Under the pieces are notes generated by a model. That model saw only the letters and a list, made by a program, of their open reading frames with translations. It ran no database searches and was not told the origin of the DNA. A stretch of DNA of 64,000 bases from Pseudomonas chlororaphis (lineage in GTDB: Bacteria > Pseudomonadota > Gammaproteobacteria > Pseudomonadales > Pseudomonadaceae): contig NZ_JSFK01000002.1 in NCBI RefSeq assembly GCF_000783395.1, positions 124,001 to 188,000 of the forward strand, read 5' to 3'. Positions 26,483 through 34,864 of the stretch are shown here, piece after piece (position 1 is the stretch's first letter; each line of letters opens with the position of its first letter). The position numbers were made by a program, and so were the translations under genes.

Positions 26483-26968
26483 TCAGCCCAAAGCCGCCAG
26501 AGCCACCGCCGCCTCAGGCAATTCAAGCTCACTGAAAACCTGCACACCATGGCGCTTGAGCAACGCGGCCGTCACCCCTTCGCCATTGACTTTCACTCCG
26601 CTGAACGTCCCGTCATACGTCAGCAGATTCCCGCAAGAAGGACTGTTGGCCTTGAGCACCGCCACACGAATCCCGTGCTTCTGCACCAGCTCCAGCGCCT
26701 GCCGCGCACCATCGAGAAACTGCGCACTGACATCCTCGCCCTCAGTGGTAATCACCGCCGCGACACCATCAAGCACTTCACCACCCTGCCCGCCGGGAAT
26801 CTCCGCCGCCGCCCGTGGCGTCGGCAATCCCCCTGCGACTTCGGGACACAACGGCACCACCCGCCCTTCGGCAATCCACTGCTCAAGCAGATCAAACGGC
26901 CCGCTCGCACCGCCGTCGTAACGCACGCGATGACCCAACAGGCAGCGACTGACCAGAATCCTGTCCAT
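26483..26968 (-). CDS. DUF523 family protein
   Basis: 161 residues from the ATG at 26968, which begins one base after the TGA of the upstream 2-oxoglutarate oxygenase gene (TGA-G-ATG), so the two are translationally coupled. The family pattern is clear: ILVSRCLLGHRVRYDG near the N-terminus with a conserved Cys, VPLCPEVAGGLPTPR, and LKANSPSCGN near residue 115, giving three conserved Cys that could bind metal or form a catalytic site. DUF523 has no settled function. A seven-codon longer start lies inside the upstream gene and is less likely. Confidence 0.85.
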   Translation of the reverse strand: MDRILVSRCLLGHRVRYDGGASGPFDLLEQWIAEGRVVPLCPEVAGGLPTPRAAAEIPGGQGGEVLDGVAAVITTEGEDVSAQFLDGARQALELVQKHGIRVAVLKANSPSCGNLLTYDGTFSGVKVNGEGVTAALLKRHGVQVFSELELPEAAVALAALG

Positions 26969-26969
26969 C

Positions 26970-27593
26970 TCAGAACGGCTCGTTGCCACGGCGACGAAAC
27001 CAGCCGGTCAGCGACAGGCGCTCGCGGTTCGCCGGCAATACTTCGTGCGGCACTTCGCCGGAGAGAAACACCACCAGACACCCGCCAGTAGGCTGCACGT
27101 CATGCACGCGTTCATCGTTCAGATACATGCGCAACTGACCACCATCCTCCGGCAGCCACGCCTCATTGAGGTAGACCACCACCGAGACCATGCGCTTGTC
27201 GTCGTCGCGAAAACGGTCGACGTGCTTGCGATAAAAAGCACCCGGCGGATACAGCGCGAAATGGCATTCAAAGTCCTCAAGACCAAGAAACAGGCCTCGG
27301 TTGAGCGCCTCGCGCAGGCTCTCCATCAGGTTCAGATAGCGGTCGCTGGCCTCGGCCTGACCGGGGTCGATCCACTGAATGTGGTCGCCACGAATCCCCT
27401 CGCGAATCTCTGAAAACGGCCCGCGACCGACCGCCGCCGGCGCCAGTTCACCTTCGGCCTCACGTTTACGGCACTCGGCCGCCAGCTCGCGGGTCAAACC
27501 GGCGGGCAGGAAAATGTTCTGCTGCGACCAGCCGTGGTCGGCCAGGTCATCGACAATGCGTAACAGCAGTGGGTGTTCAGAGGATATTTGCAT
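26970..27593 (-). CDS. 2-oxoglutarate/Fe(II)-dependent oxygenase (prolyl-4-hydroxylase-like)
   Basis: 207 residues from the ATG at 27593 (a start three codons upstream is equally possible). The double-stranded beta-helix core has the iron-binding facial triad: His and Asp in FYRKHVDRFRDDD, and the distal His in LSGEVPHEVLPA; the 2-oxoglutarate-binding Arg is in RERLSLTGWFRR. The sequence MVSVVVYLNEAWLPEDGGQLRMY is typical of the P4Hc (PF13640) fold. Its substrate, protein or small molecule, is unknown. It is coupled to the DUF523 gene downstream and divergent from the DUF2059 gene. Confidence 0.88.
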   Translation of the reverse strand: MQISSEHPLLLRIVDDLADHGWSQQNIFLPAGLTRELAAECRKREAEGELAPAAVGRGPFSEIREGIRGDHIQWIDPGQAEASDRYLNLMESLREALNRGLFLGLEDFECHFALYPPGAFYRKHVDRFRDDDKRMVSVVVYLNEAWLPEDGGQLRMYLNDERVHDVQPTGGCLVVFLSGEVPHEVLPANRERLSLTGWFRRRGNEPF

Positions 27594-27710
27594 GGCGCGC
27601 ATAGTATGTCGGCGGCAAGAAATCCGACAGAGCCACGCGGCGGCTTGCTACGAATTCTCGACAAGTACCGGCACCGCACGGAGAATAGTCCGCTGCTGAC
27701 AGGAGTCCCT

Positions 27711-28442
27711 ATGCGCCGTTTGCTTTTTTCACTGTTGATGTTCTGCGTGTTGCCCGCCTGGGCGGACGGCCACGATCAGTTGTACAAGGTCGCCGGCTGG
27801 CCAGATCAACGTGCGCATTTCAATGACGCCCTGACGGCCGCACAGCAGCGCTATCAGAACAGCCTGCCGCCCGCCGTGTTTCAGGCCTTGGTGAACAACA
27901 GCAACCAGCGCTTTGCTCCGCAGGCCGTGGATCAACGCGCCGAAGCGCAACTGCGGCAGAAGCTAGCCGATCCGAAACCGGCGCTGACTTTCTTTCAATC
28001 GCCGCTGGGCAAGAAAATCGTCGCCGCCGAACTGCTCGCGACCCGCCGCGATCAATTGGCGAAAAATGCCAAGGGTCTGCCGAAGATGCAGGCCAGCGAC
28101 AGCCGTCTGCTGATCATCGGTCACCTCGCTCAGGCGCTGCCAGCGCGTGAAGCTGGCGCCGAAGTGAGTCTGGCGATTGCCGGCGTCGCGGCGGACAGTT
28201 TGAGTTCGATGATCCCGGGGCTGCTCGGTGGTGGTCAGGCGCAGGGCATGTTGAATGGTCAGCGCCAGCGTTTGATGGATCAGATCGGCGCAGACATGAA
28301 TAACACGCTGCTCTATGTCTATCGCGACTTGTCGGATGAAGAGCTGGAAGAGTTCGCGACGTTTGCCGAGTCGACTGAAGGCAAGGCGTATTATCAAGCG
28401 GCGCTGGCGGCGATTCGGGCGGGGTTGGCAGTCGGACAATGA
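27711..28442 (+). CDS. DUF2059 domain exported protein
   Basis: 243 residues from the ATG at 27711, five bases after AGGAG; the frame is open back to 27573 but that part overlaps the divergent gene. A signal peptide (RRLLFSLLMFCVLPAWA) is cleaved before DGHDQLY. The body is helical and alanine/glutamine-rich, and the C-terminal section YVYRDLSDEELEEFATFAES with GKAYYQA fits DUF2059, where this helix pair is the conserved signature. Function unknown; presumably periplasmic. Its position next to the 2-oxoglutarate oxygenase pair is divergent, so a shared promoter region of about 115 bp separates them. Confidence 0.83.
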   Translation: MRRLLFSLLMFCVLPAWADGHDQLYKVAGWPDQRAHFNDALTAAQQRYQNSLPPAVFQALVNNSNQRFAPQAVDQRAEAQLRQKLADPKPALTFFQSPLGKKIVAAELLATRRDQLAKNAKGLPKMQASDSRLLIIGHLAQALPAREAGAEVSLAIAGVAADSLSSMIPGLLGGGQAQGMLNGQRQRLMDQIGADMNNTLLYVYRDLSDEELEEFATFAESTEGKAYYQAALAAIRAGLAVGQ

Positions 28443-28463
28443 TCTTTAGCGCCTGACAGGTCG

Positions 28464-28560
28464 CCATCGCTGGCAAGCCAGCTCCCACAGGTTGCGCTGG
28501 TGTTCGAATAATCTGTGATCGACGCAAAACCTTGTGGGAGCTGGCTTGCCAGCGATGGGG
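28464..28560. repeat. REPIN, family A
   Basis: Inverted family A REP copies at 28464-28491 and 28532-28560 between the convergent DUF2059 and alpha/beta-hydrolase genes. Confidence 0.9.
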
Positions 28561-28572
28561 CCTTCAGGCTCA

Positions 28573-29520
28573 CTAGAGATTCCGGCCCCTGATCCGCTTG
28601 CTCAAGAACTCGAAATACTCCTCACGCATCTCCACCGTCTCATTCGCCAGATGATGCCGCGCCTCGGCCAGCAGCAGAATCTGCGGTCGATCAAACTTCC
28701 ATTTCAACACCTGCAAATTGTGCTGCCAGTCCACTGTCATGTCCGCCTGCCCCTGAATGATCAGCGGCCGTCGCGGACTTTTCTTCGCGTGCTCGACGCG
28801 AATGATCCAGCGCGACAACGCCCCGACCCACTTGGTCGGCAAGCGTCGCGGCTGCAGCGGATCGGCCTGTAGGAATGGCAGGAAATCCGGATCGTTGGAA
28901 TTCTCGCTGAAGCGTCGCGCGACACCTCTGACGAAAGGTCTGAGCAGGTAATAACTCAGCTGCGACCAGCCCCACGCTCGCGGCCGAACCAGCGGCGCCA
29001 TCAAAATCACCTGGCCTTGCGCCGGGCTGTTTTCGCCATGGTTGAGCAGGTGATCGACCACAATCGCCCCGCCGGTGCTCTGCCCGCACAAATGCCACGG
29101 CTGCGGCAGCGCGATCGACTGCGCCTCTGCGAACAAGGCCTGCAGGACATCCTGATATTCAGAGAAGTCGCGAATGCTTGCGCGCGGCCCGCTCGACAGG
29201 CCATGGCCCGGCAAGTCGCAGGCGATCACCGCGAAGTCCTTATCCAGCGCCCACTCGATCACATGCCGGTAGAGCCCGACATGATCGTAGTAACCGTGCA
29301 GCAGAAACAGCGTCGCCTTGACCTTCTCCGGCCACCAGCAATGGCTCACCACTTCATAGCCATCGACTTCGAAACGGCCCATGCCACGCCAGACATCGCG
29401 ATGGGGAAAGTCGGTCTGGTAGAAGCGCTGATAAGCCTTGGCCTCGTCCGACAACGGCTGCCACTCGGCCAAAGGCTTGAGGCTGGCGCGGATCTGATCG
29501 GGGTCGAAAGTGGCAGGCAT
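28573..29520 (-). CDS. alpha/beta hydrolase (monoacylglycerol-lipase/lysophospholipase-like)
   Basis: 315 residues without signal peptide or membrane helix. The oxyanion segment is LFLLHGYYDHVGLY at about 71-84, the nucleophile elbow is CGQSTGG with Ser148, the acid is the Asp in GQADMTVDW and the base is the His pair in ARHHLANE near the C-terminus. The DLPGHGLSSGPR motif and overall length match the Hydrolase_4 group of monoacylglycerol lipases and lysophospholipases. Exact ester substrate unknown. It is divergent from the thioredoxin-like gene with 99 bp between. No operon partner. Confidence 0.88.
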   Translation of the reverse strand: MPATFDPDQIRASLKPLAEWQPLSDEAKAYQRFYQTDFPHRDVWRGMGRFEVDGYEVVSHCWWPEKVKATLFLLHGYYDHVGLYRHVIEWALDKDFAVIACDLPGHGLSSGPRASIRDFSEYQDVLQALFAEAQSIALPQPWHLCGQSTGGAIVVDHLLNHGENSPAQGQVILMAPLVRPRAWGWSQLSYYLLRPFVRGVARRFSENSNDPDFLPFLQADPLQPRRLPTKWVGALSRWIIRVEHAKKSPRRPLIIQGQADMTVDWQHNLQVLKWKFDRPQILLLAEARHHLANETVEMREEYFEFLSKRIRGRNL

Positions 29521-29619
29521 GCGGGAATTCCAAAGCGGTGAACAGACTTTATCGGCCTGCGATATTCATCTGTCGGAGCAAGCATGGCAAGCTAGCCCAC
29601 CTCTTCTGGAACGAAAACC

Positions 29620-30198
29620 ATGCGTTCGCCCTACCGCACCGCACTGTTTGCCAGCCTGCTCGCGCTGATTTGCGCCGGGGTATTGTGGGCGGCGTACGAC
29701 TGGTTTCAGGGGCGTTATCTGCGTGCGTTCAGCGAACACACGGCAGTATTTTCCGGTGATCCGCTGCGTTTGCCGGACAACCTCGCCGGCCCCGGCAAGA
29801 TCCGCCTGGTGCACTTCTGGGACCCGGCCTGCCCGTGCAACGTTGGCAATCAACAGCACCTGACCGAGATGGTCGAGCAGTTCAGCGCCAAGGGCGTGGA
29901 GTTCTTCGCCGTGCAAAAAACCGGCAGCCACGGCCAATTGCCCGCGACCCTCAGCAGCCTGAAAACCATCACGATATTGCCCGGCTCCGAACAAGTCCCC
30001 GCCAGCCCGGCCGTGGCGATCTGGGACCGCAGCGGCAAACTGGCGTACTTCGGCCCGTACAGCGAAGGCCTGACCTGCAACTCCAGCAACAGCTTTATCG
30101 AACCGATTTTGAATGCCCTGACGCAAGATCGCCCGGTCAATGCCACACACACCCTGGCGGTCGGTTGCTACTGCCCGTGGCCTGTGGAGACGCCGTAA
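29620..30198 (+). CDS. DUF6436 thioredoxin-like membrane-anchored protein
   Basis: 192 residues. One N-terminal hydrophobic segment (about 9-26) anchors it with the rest in the periplasm. The core has a thioredoxin-like beginning, KIRLVHFWDPACPCNVGNQQ, in which the active-site dithiol is a CPC instead of CxxC, followed by VEFFAVQKTGS and the cis-Pro-like QVPASPAVAIWD. Two further Cys occur near the C-terminus in VGCYCPWP. This is the DUF6436 pattern; a periplasmic redox or metal-handling role is plausible. It precedes the HacB-like acylase by 102 bp on the same strand, so joint transcription is possible. Confidence 0.78.
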   Translation: MRSPYRTALFASLLALICAGVLWAAYDWFQGRYLRAFSEHTAVFSGDPLRLPDNLAGPGKIRLVHFWDPACPCNVGNQQHLTEMVEQFSAKGVEFFAVQKTGSHGQLPATLSSLKTITILPGSEQVPASPAVAIWDRSGKLAYFGPYSEGLTCNSSNSFIEPILNALTQDRPVNATHTLAVGCYCPWPVETP

Positions 30199-30300
30199 GG
30201 CATTCCGGACTTTTCAAGGACAGCGCTGCACGGCACAGAAGGTCTGTGCTAATTGTTTGCAGCCCGACGGGCGGCAATCCCGTATGCACAAGGAGTCACC

Positions 30301-32709
30301 ATGAAGCGCGTGTTCACCGTACTTGGCTTGCTCATCGTTGTTCTGCTTGCCGGCGCAGGCTGGTACGTCTACAGCAAACAGCCAACGCGACAAGGTCAGG
30401 TCGAGCTGCGCAACCTGCAGGGTTCGGTGACCGTGCGCTACGACGAACGCGGTGTGCCGCACATTCGCGCCGAGAACGAAACCGACCTCTACCGCGCCCT
30501 CGGCTATGTGCATGCCCAGGATCGGCTGTTCCAAATGGAAGCCATGCGCCGCCTCGCCCGTGGCGAACTGGCCGAAGTGCTCGGGCCGAAGCTGCTCGAC
30601 ACCGACAAACTGTTCCGCAGCCTGCGCATCCGCGAACGCGCGGCCAGTTACGTCGCCAGTCTGGATAAACAGTCACCGGCGTGGAAGGGCCTGCAAGCCT
30701 ATCTGGATGGCATCAACCAATATCAGGACAGCCACGCTGCACCGATCGAGTTTGACGTGCTGGGCATCCCCAAACGACCTTTCACGGCAGAAGACAGCAT
30801 CAGCGTCGCGGGTTACATGGCCTATAGCTTTGCCGCGGCGTTTCGCACCGAGCCGTTGCTGACCTATGTGCGCGATCAGCTCGGCGCCGATTACCTCAAC
30901 GTTTTCGACCTCGACTGGCAGCCCAAAGGCGTGCTGGTCAACGGTCACGCCAAGCCAGCGCCAGCCCTCGCTGCCGGCGACTGGAAAGACCTCAACGCTC
31001 TCGCCCGCCTCAGCGAACAAGCGTTGATCGACAATGGCCTGCCGCAGTTCGAAGGCAGCAACGCCTGGGTCATCGCAGGTAGCCGCAGCCAGAGCGGCAA
31101 ACCGCTGCTAGCCGGCGACCCGCACATTCGCTTCTCGGTGCCGTCGGTGTGGTACGAAGCGCAATTGTCGGCGCCGGGCTTCGAGCTGTACGGCCATCAT
31201 CAGGCGCTGGTGCCGTTCGCCTTCCTCGGCCACAACCTCGATTTCGGCTGGAGCCTGACCATGTTCCAGAACGACGATCTGGACCTGATCGCCGAGAAGG
31301 TCAATCCGGATAACCCGAATCAGGTCTGGTATCGCGGCCAGTGGACGGACATGGTCGTCACCGAGCAGCAAATCAATGTGAAAGGCCAGACGCCGGTGAC
31401 CCTCAGCCTGCGCCAATCGCCCCACGGGCCGATCGTCAACGATGCGCTCGGCACCGCTGCCGGCAAGACACCGATCGCCATGTGGTGGGCTTTCCTCGAA
31501 ACGCCGAACCCTATCCTCGAAGGCTTTTACCAGCTCAACCGCGCCGATACGTTGGCCAAGGCTCGTGCCGCAGCGGCCAAGGTGCAGGCGCCGGGGCTGA
31601 ATCTCGTCTACGCCAACGCCAAGGGCGATATCGCCTGGTGGGCCTCGGCGTTGCTGCCCAAGCGCCCGGCCGGGGTGCGGCCGGAGTTCATACTCGACGG
31701 CAGCAGCAATCAGGCCGACAAGGACGGCTTCTACCCGTTCAGCGCCAACCCGCAGGAAGAAAACCCGGCGCGCGGCTATATCGTCTCGGCCAACTTCCAG
31801 CCCGTCTCGCCGACGGGCATGGAGATTCCCGGTTACTACAACCTCGCCGATCGCGGCCAGCAACTGAATCGTCAGCTCAGCGACAAGAGCGTGAAGTGGA
31901 CCAACGAGGCCAATCAGAAGCTGCAACTGGGCACCGCCACCGGTTACGCCCCGCGCTTGCTCGCGCCGTTGCTGCCGGTATTGCGTGAAGTCGTCAGCGA
32001 TCCGGCGCAACTGAAACTGGTCGAGCAACTGGCGCAGTGGCCAGGCGACTATCCACTGGATTCAGTCAGTGCAACGCTGTTCAACCAGTTCTTGTATGAC
32101 CTTGCCGATGCGGCGATGCGTGATGAGTTGGGCAATGACTTTTTCGACACCTTGCTGTCGACGCGGGTGATTGATGCGGCGCTGCCGAAGCTGGCGGCGA
32201 ATGCCGATTCACCGTGGTGGAACAACCGCAGCACGCCCAACAAGGAGACCCGTGCCGATGTCGTGCGCGCGGCGTGGCAGGCGAGCATGCAGCACCTGAA
32301 GCTGACCCTCGGCGATAACTCTGCCGAGTGGAAATGGGGCGCGGCGCACACGCTGACTCACGGCCATCCGCTGGGACAGCAGAAGCCTCTGGATCGGATT
32401 TTCAACGTCGGGCCGTTTGCGGCACCGGGCAGTCATGAAGTGCCGAACAATCTGTCGGCGAAGATCGGCCCGGCGCCATGGCCGGTGACTTACGGGCCGT
32501 CGACACGGCGCCTGGTGGATTTTGCCGATCCGGCGCATGGGCTGACGATCAACCCGGTTGGGCAGAGTGGTGTGCCGTTCGACAGTCACTATGACGATCA
32601 GGCTGAGGCGTATGTCGACGGGATGTATGTGCAGGCGCATTTCAATGCCGAAGAGGTGACGGCGAATACGCGCAGTACGTTGAAGCTGTTGCCGGCGCGG
32701 GCACCTTAA
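30301..32709 (+). CDS. hacB: penicillin acylase-family N-terminal-nucleophile hydrolase, HacB-type acyl-homoserine-lactone acylase
   Basis: 802 residues from the ATG at 30301. An uncleaved or signal-type hydrophobic segment (4-24) targets it to the periplasm. The alpha chain contains GVPHIRAENETDLYRALGYVH and RLFQMEAMRRLARGEL; the autoprocessing point is Gly252-Ser253 in EGSNAWVIAG, after which Ser253 is the nucleophile. Downstream GKPLLAGDPHIRFSVPSVWY and FLGHNLDFGWSLT are beta-chain motifs of the superfamily. Length and location next to the spu operon match P. aeruginosa HacB (PA0305 beside spuH, from memory), which hydrolyses long-chain AHLs, so a quorum-quenching or general N-acyl amide role is inferred. 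A beta-lactam acylase activity is possible. Confidence 0.88.
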   Translation: MKRVFTVLGLLIVVLLAGAGWYVYSKQPTRQGQVELRNLQGSVTVRYDERGVPHIRAENETDLYRALGYVHAQDRLFQMEAMRRLARGELAEVLGPKLLDTDKLFRSLRIRERAASYVASLDKQSPAWKGLQAYLDGINQYQDSHAAPIEFDVLGIPKRPFTAEDSISVAGYMAYSFAAAFRTEPLLTYVRDQLGADYLNVFDLDWQPKGVLVNGHAKPAPALAAGDWKDLNALARLSEQALIDNGLPQFEGSNAWVIAGSRSQSGKPLLAGDPHIRFSVPSVWYEAQLSAPGFELYGHHQALVPFAFLGHNLDFGWSLTMFQNDDLDLIAEKVNPDNPNQVWYRGQWTDMVVTEQQINVKGQTPVTLSLRQSPHGPIVNDALGTAAGKTPIAMWWAFLETPNPILEGFYQLNRADTLAKARAAAAKVQAPGLNLVYANAKGDIAWWASALLPKRPAGVRPEFILDGSSNQADKDGFYPFSANPQEENPARGYIVSANFQPVSPTGMEIPGYYNLADRGQQLNRQLSDKSVKWTNEANQKLQLGTATGYAPRLLAPLLPVLREVVSDPAQLKLVEQLAQWPGDYPLDSVSATLFNQFLYDLADAAMRDELGNDFFDTLLSTRVIDAALPKLAANADSPWWNNRSTPNKETRADVVRAAWQASMQHLKLTLGDNSAEWKWGAAHTLTHGHPLGQQKPLDRIFNVGPFAAPGSHEVPNNLSAKIGPAPWPVTYGPSTRRLVDFADPAHGLTINPVGQSGVPFDSHYDDQAEAYVDGMYVQAHFNAEEVTANTRSTLKLLPARAP

Positions 32710-32710
32710 A

Positions 32711-32889
32711 AGCCCCTCACCCTAACCCTCTCCCGGGGGGAGAGGGGACTGACCGAGGTGTCTTTCGCTATGCACCGACCTGAGAGATCGAGTCGATTAT
32801 GGATTCGGTACAGCAACATCACGTCGGCGTATCTCCCCAATATCCCCCAATCGGCCCCCTCTCCCTCTGGGAGAGGGCTGGGGTGAGGG
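32711..32889. repeat. CT-rich-ended composite repeat, copy 3 (MITE-like)
   Basis: Left end AGCCCCTCACCCTAACCCTC, right end CCCCCTCTCCCTCTGGGAGA followed by GGGCTGGGGTGAGGG; it exactly fills the gap between the hacB stop and the convergent regulator stop. One internal unit, centred on GTCGATTATGGATTCGG, is present. It is the shortest of the three copies (about 180 bp). Confidence 0.82.
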
Positions 32890-33855
32890 TCAAAGCATCA
32901 CCGCAAAATTCAGCCGAAACTGCTGCGGCGTCACCCCCAGCCGCCGGTTAAACACCCCGCGCATATGCTGCGCATCGCGAAACCCACACTGATACGCCAC
33001 AGTCTTCAACGGCGCCGCAGTGCTTTCCAGCATCACCCGCGCCGCATCCACCCGCGCCCGCTCGACGAACTCCGCCGGCGTCACCTTCGCCTCCCGAGCA
33101 AACACCCGAGAAAAGTTACGCGCACTCATGTTCGCCGCATTGGCCAGATCGGCGATCGTCAGATCGCCAGTCAGATTGGCCAAGACATACAACTGCACCA
33201 TCGCCACCGCCGACGTCGGTTCCGCATGCGGCGTGAGGAACGGGCTGAACTGCGACTGGCCACCAGATCGCTGGGTGAACACCACCAGCCGTTTGGCCAC
33301 GCTCAGCGCCACTTCAGCACCGTGATCACGCGCCAGCAGGTACAGCGACAGATCGATGCCCGCCGTAACTCCGGCCGAGGTGTAGAGCGTGCCGTCCTCG
33401 ACATACAAGCGATCCGCTTCGACCTGCGTTGTCGGGCACAACTGCGCCAGCGCCTCGGCGTCGTTCCAGTGCGTGGTGACGGTGCGCCCCTCCAGCAAAC
33501 CGGCGCGCGCGAGCATGAACGCGCCATTGCAGATTGAACCGAAGCGCTGCGCCCGTGAACACGCCCCGCGCAGCCAATCATCAAACGTCGCGCCAAAATT
33601 CATGAATGGCAGTTGCGGGCCGCCAGCGACCAGCAACAGGTCGTAGGCCTCAAGGGCTTCGCTGAAATGCCGATGGGCATTCAGGTTCAAACCGTTGGAA
33701 CAGGCCATCGGGCCGTGTTCGACGCCGATCACTTCGAGCCGATAGTGATCCTCGGGCGCCAGGAAGCGATTGGCCTCGGCGAACACATCCATCGGGCCGC
33801 TGACGTCCAGCGACTGCACGCCTGCGAATACCACGATGGCGACGGTTTTGCTCAT
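32890..33855 (-). CDS. GlxA-type transcriptional regulator (DJ-1/PfpI domain plus AraC helix-turn-helix)
   Basis: 321 residues from the ATG at 33855. The N-terminal DJ-1/PfpI (GATase-like) domain includes AIVVFAGVQSLDVSGPMDVF and the elbow GSICNGAFMLARAG with a Cys in the ligand-pocket position. The C-terminal 100 residues form a double AraC helix-turn-helix: LTIADLANAANMSARNFSRV and TVAYQCGFRDAQHMRGVFNRR. This is the GlxA architecture, as in regulators that sense amines or amino-acid derivatives such as ArgR-like and CdhR proteins. It diverges from an HD-domain gene 225 bp away, its most likely target. The ligand is unknown. Confidence 0.88.
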   Translation of the reverse strand: MSKTVAIVVFAGVQSLDVSGPMDVFAEANRFLAPEDHYRLEVIGVEHGPMACSNGLNLNAHRHFSEALEAYDLLLVAGGPQLPFMNFGATFDDWLRGACSRAQRFGSICNGAFMLARAGLLEGRTVTTHWNDAEALAQLCPTTQVEADRLYVEDGTLYTSAGVTAGIDLSLYLLARDHGAEVALSVAKRLVVFTQRSGGQSQFSPFLTPHAEPTSAVAMVQLYVLANLTGDLTIADLANAANMSARNFSRVFAREAKVTPAEFVERARVDAARVMLESTAAPLKTVAYQCGFRDAQHMRGVFNRRLGVTPQQFRLNFAVML

Positions 33856-33880
33856 GGCTGTGGATTCCCCCTTTAAGAGC

Positions 33881-33958
33881 AAAAGATCGCAGCCTGCGGC
33901 AGCTCCTACAGGTGTCCGCTTTCCCATGTAGGAGCTGCCGAAGGCTGCGATCTTTTAG
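33881..33958. repeat. REP pair, family C
   Basis: Inverted family C copies at 33881-33910 and 33926-33955 lie inside the divergent promoter region of the GlxA-type regulator and the HD-domain gene, an unusual place for REP pairs, which otherwise sit at gene ends. Confidence 0.85.
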
Positions 33959-34080
33959 CTTGGCACGATTTGCAGGTGGATTGGCAAGGATCGCAGCCAT
34001 GCGCCGATTGTTCGCTTGCAGCGTCGGGAACAGACTTTCCCCATCAGCGCCACGACGGCGCTTTCAGAAAGGAAAGCACC

Positions 34081-34722
34081 ATGAGCACCACCATCGCCGG
34101 CATCAAAATCCCCGACAGCGCCCTCGCCCGGGCCACCACCGAGTACATCCGCGACATCGAGTCCGACCTGCTCTACCACCACTCGCGCCGGGTATTTCTG
34201 TTCGGTGCATTGAGCGGCGAGCGCCAGCAACTGGCCTACGATCCGGAGTTGCTCTACGTCGGCGCAATGTTCCACGACCTCGGTCTGGTCGAAGGCCACC
34301 GCAGTGATGACGAGCGTTTTGAAGTCGACGGTGCCAACGCGGCGGCAGCGTTTCTTGAACCGTACGGGCTGAGCGATGACGACATCGAACAGGTGTGGCT
34401 GTCGATTGCCCTGCACACCACGCCGGGCGTGCCGAAGCATCTGCGTCCGACCGTGGCGCTGGTCACTGCAGGTGTCGAGATGGATGTACTCGGAATGGAC
34501 TACGCCGCGTTCAGCACGGTGCAGCGTGAAGCGGTGGTGCATGCGCACCCGCGCGGGGAAGGTTTCAAGGAGTGCATCATCTGCGCGTTTGCCGATGGCT
34601 TGCACCATCGTCCGCAGACCACGTTCGGCAATGTGAAGACCGATGTGCTGAAGGATCAGGAGCCGGGGTTCAAGCCGATGAACTTTGTCGAGGTCATCCG
34701 CCAATCACCCTGGACTGCATAA
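34081..34722 (+). CDS. HD-domain phosphohydrolase-like protein
   Basis: 213 residues from the ATG at 34081, preceded by AAAGGAAAG. The metal-binding HD signature is present: His in YHHSRRVFLFG, the HD pair in VGAMFHDLGLVEGH, and later His and Asp in SIALHTTPGVP and AGVEMDVLGMDY. The fold resembles the cyanamide hydratase/HD-superfamily proteins that act on nitriles or nucleotides. It is divergent from a GlxA-type regulator, an arrangement that suggests induction by a small amine or nitrile. The substrate is not determined; alternatives include a generic phosphohydrolase. Confidence 0.8.
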   Translation: MSTTIAGIKIPDSALARATTEYIRDIESDLLYHHSRRVFLFGALSGERQQLAYDPELLYVGAMFHDLGLVEGHRSDDERFEVDGANAAAAFLEPYGLSDDDIEQVWLSIALHTTPGVPKHLRPTVALVTAGVEMDVLGMDYAAFSTVQREAVVHAHPRGEGFKECIICAFADGLHHRPQTTFGNVKTDVLKDQEPGFKPMNFVEVIRQSPWTA

Positions 34723-34729
34723 AACGAAA

Positions 34730-34820
34730 TGTGGGAGCGAGCCTGCTCGCGAAAGCGGTGTATCAGCCAATATTTGAGTCGACTGATACTCCGTCTTCGC
34801 GAGCAGGCTCGCTCCCACAT
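34730..34820. repeat. REP pair, family B
   Basis: Inverted family B copies at 34730-34753 and 34795-34820 between the convergent HD-domain and spuH genes; the hairpins stand where a terminator would be expected and no other was seen. Confidence 0.88.
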
Positions 34821-34864
34821 TGGGATTTGGCTTGGCCTCAAGATTGAGGCCAAGCCGATATTGC

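Noticed and set aside
26272..26550. A small ORF over the 31-bp tandem array that would encode repeats of a short peptide
   Set aside because: It begins in the repeat and ends inside the DUF523 gene; periodic coding is a by-product of the tandem DNA repeat, and the unit lengths (30 and 31 bp) do not keep frame.
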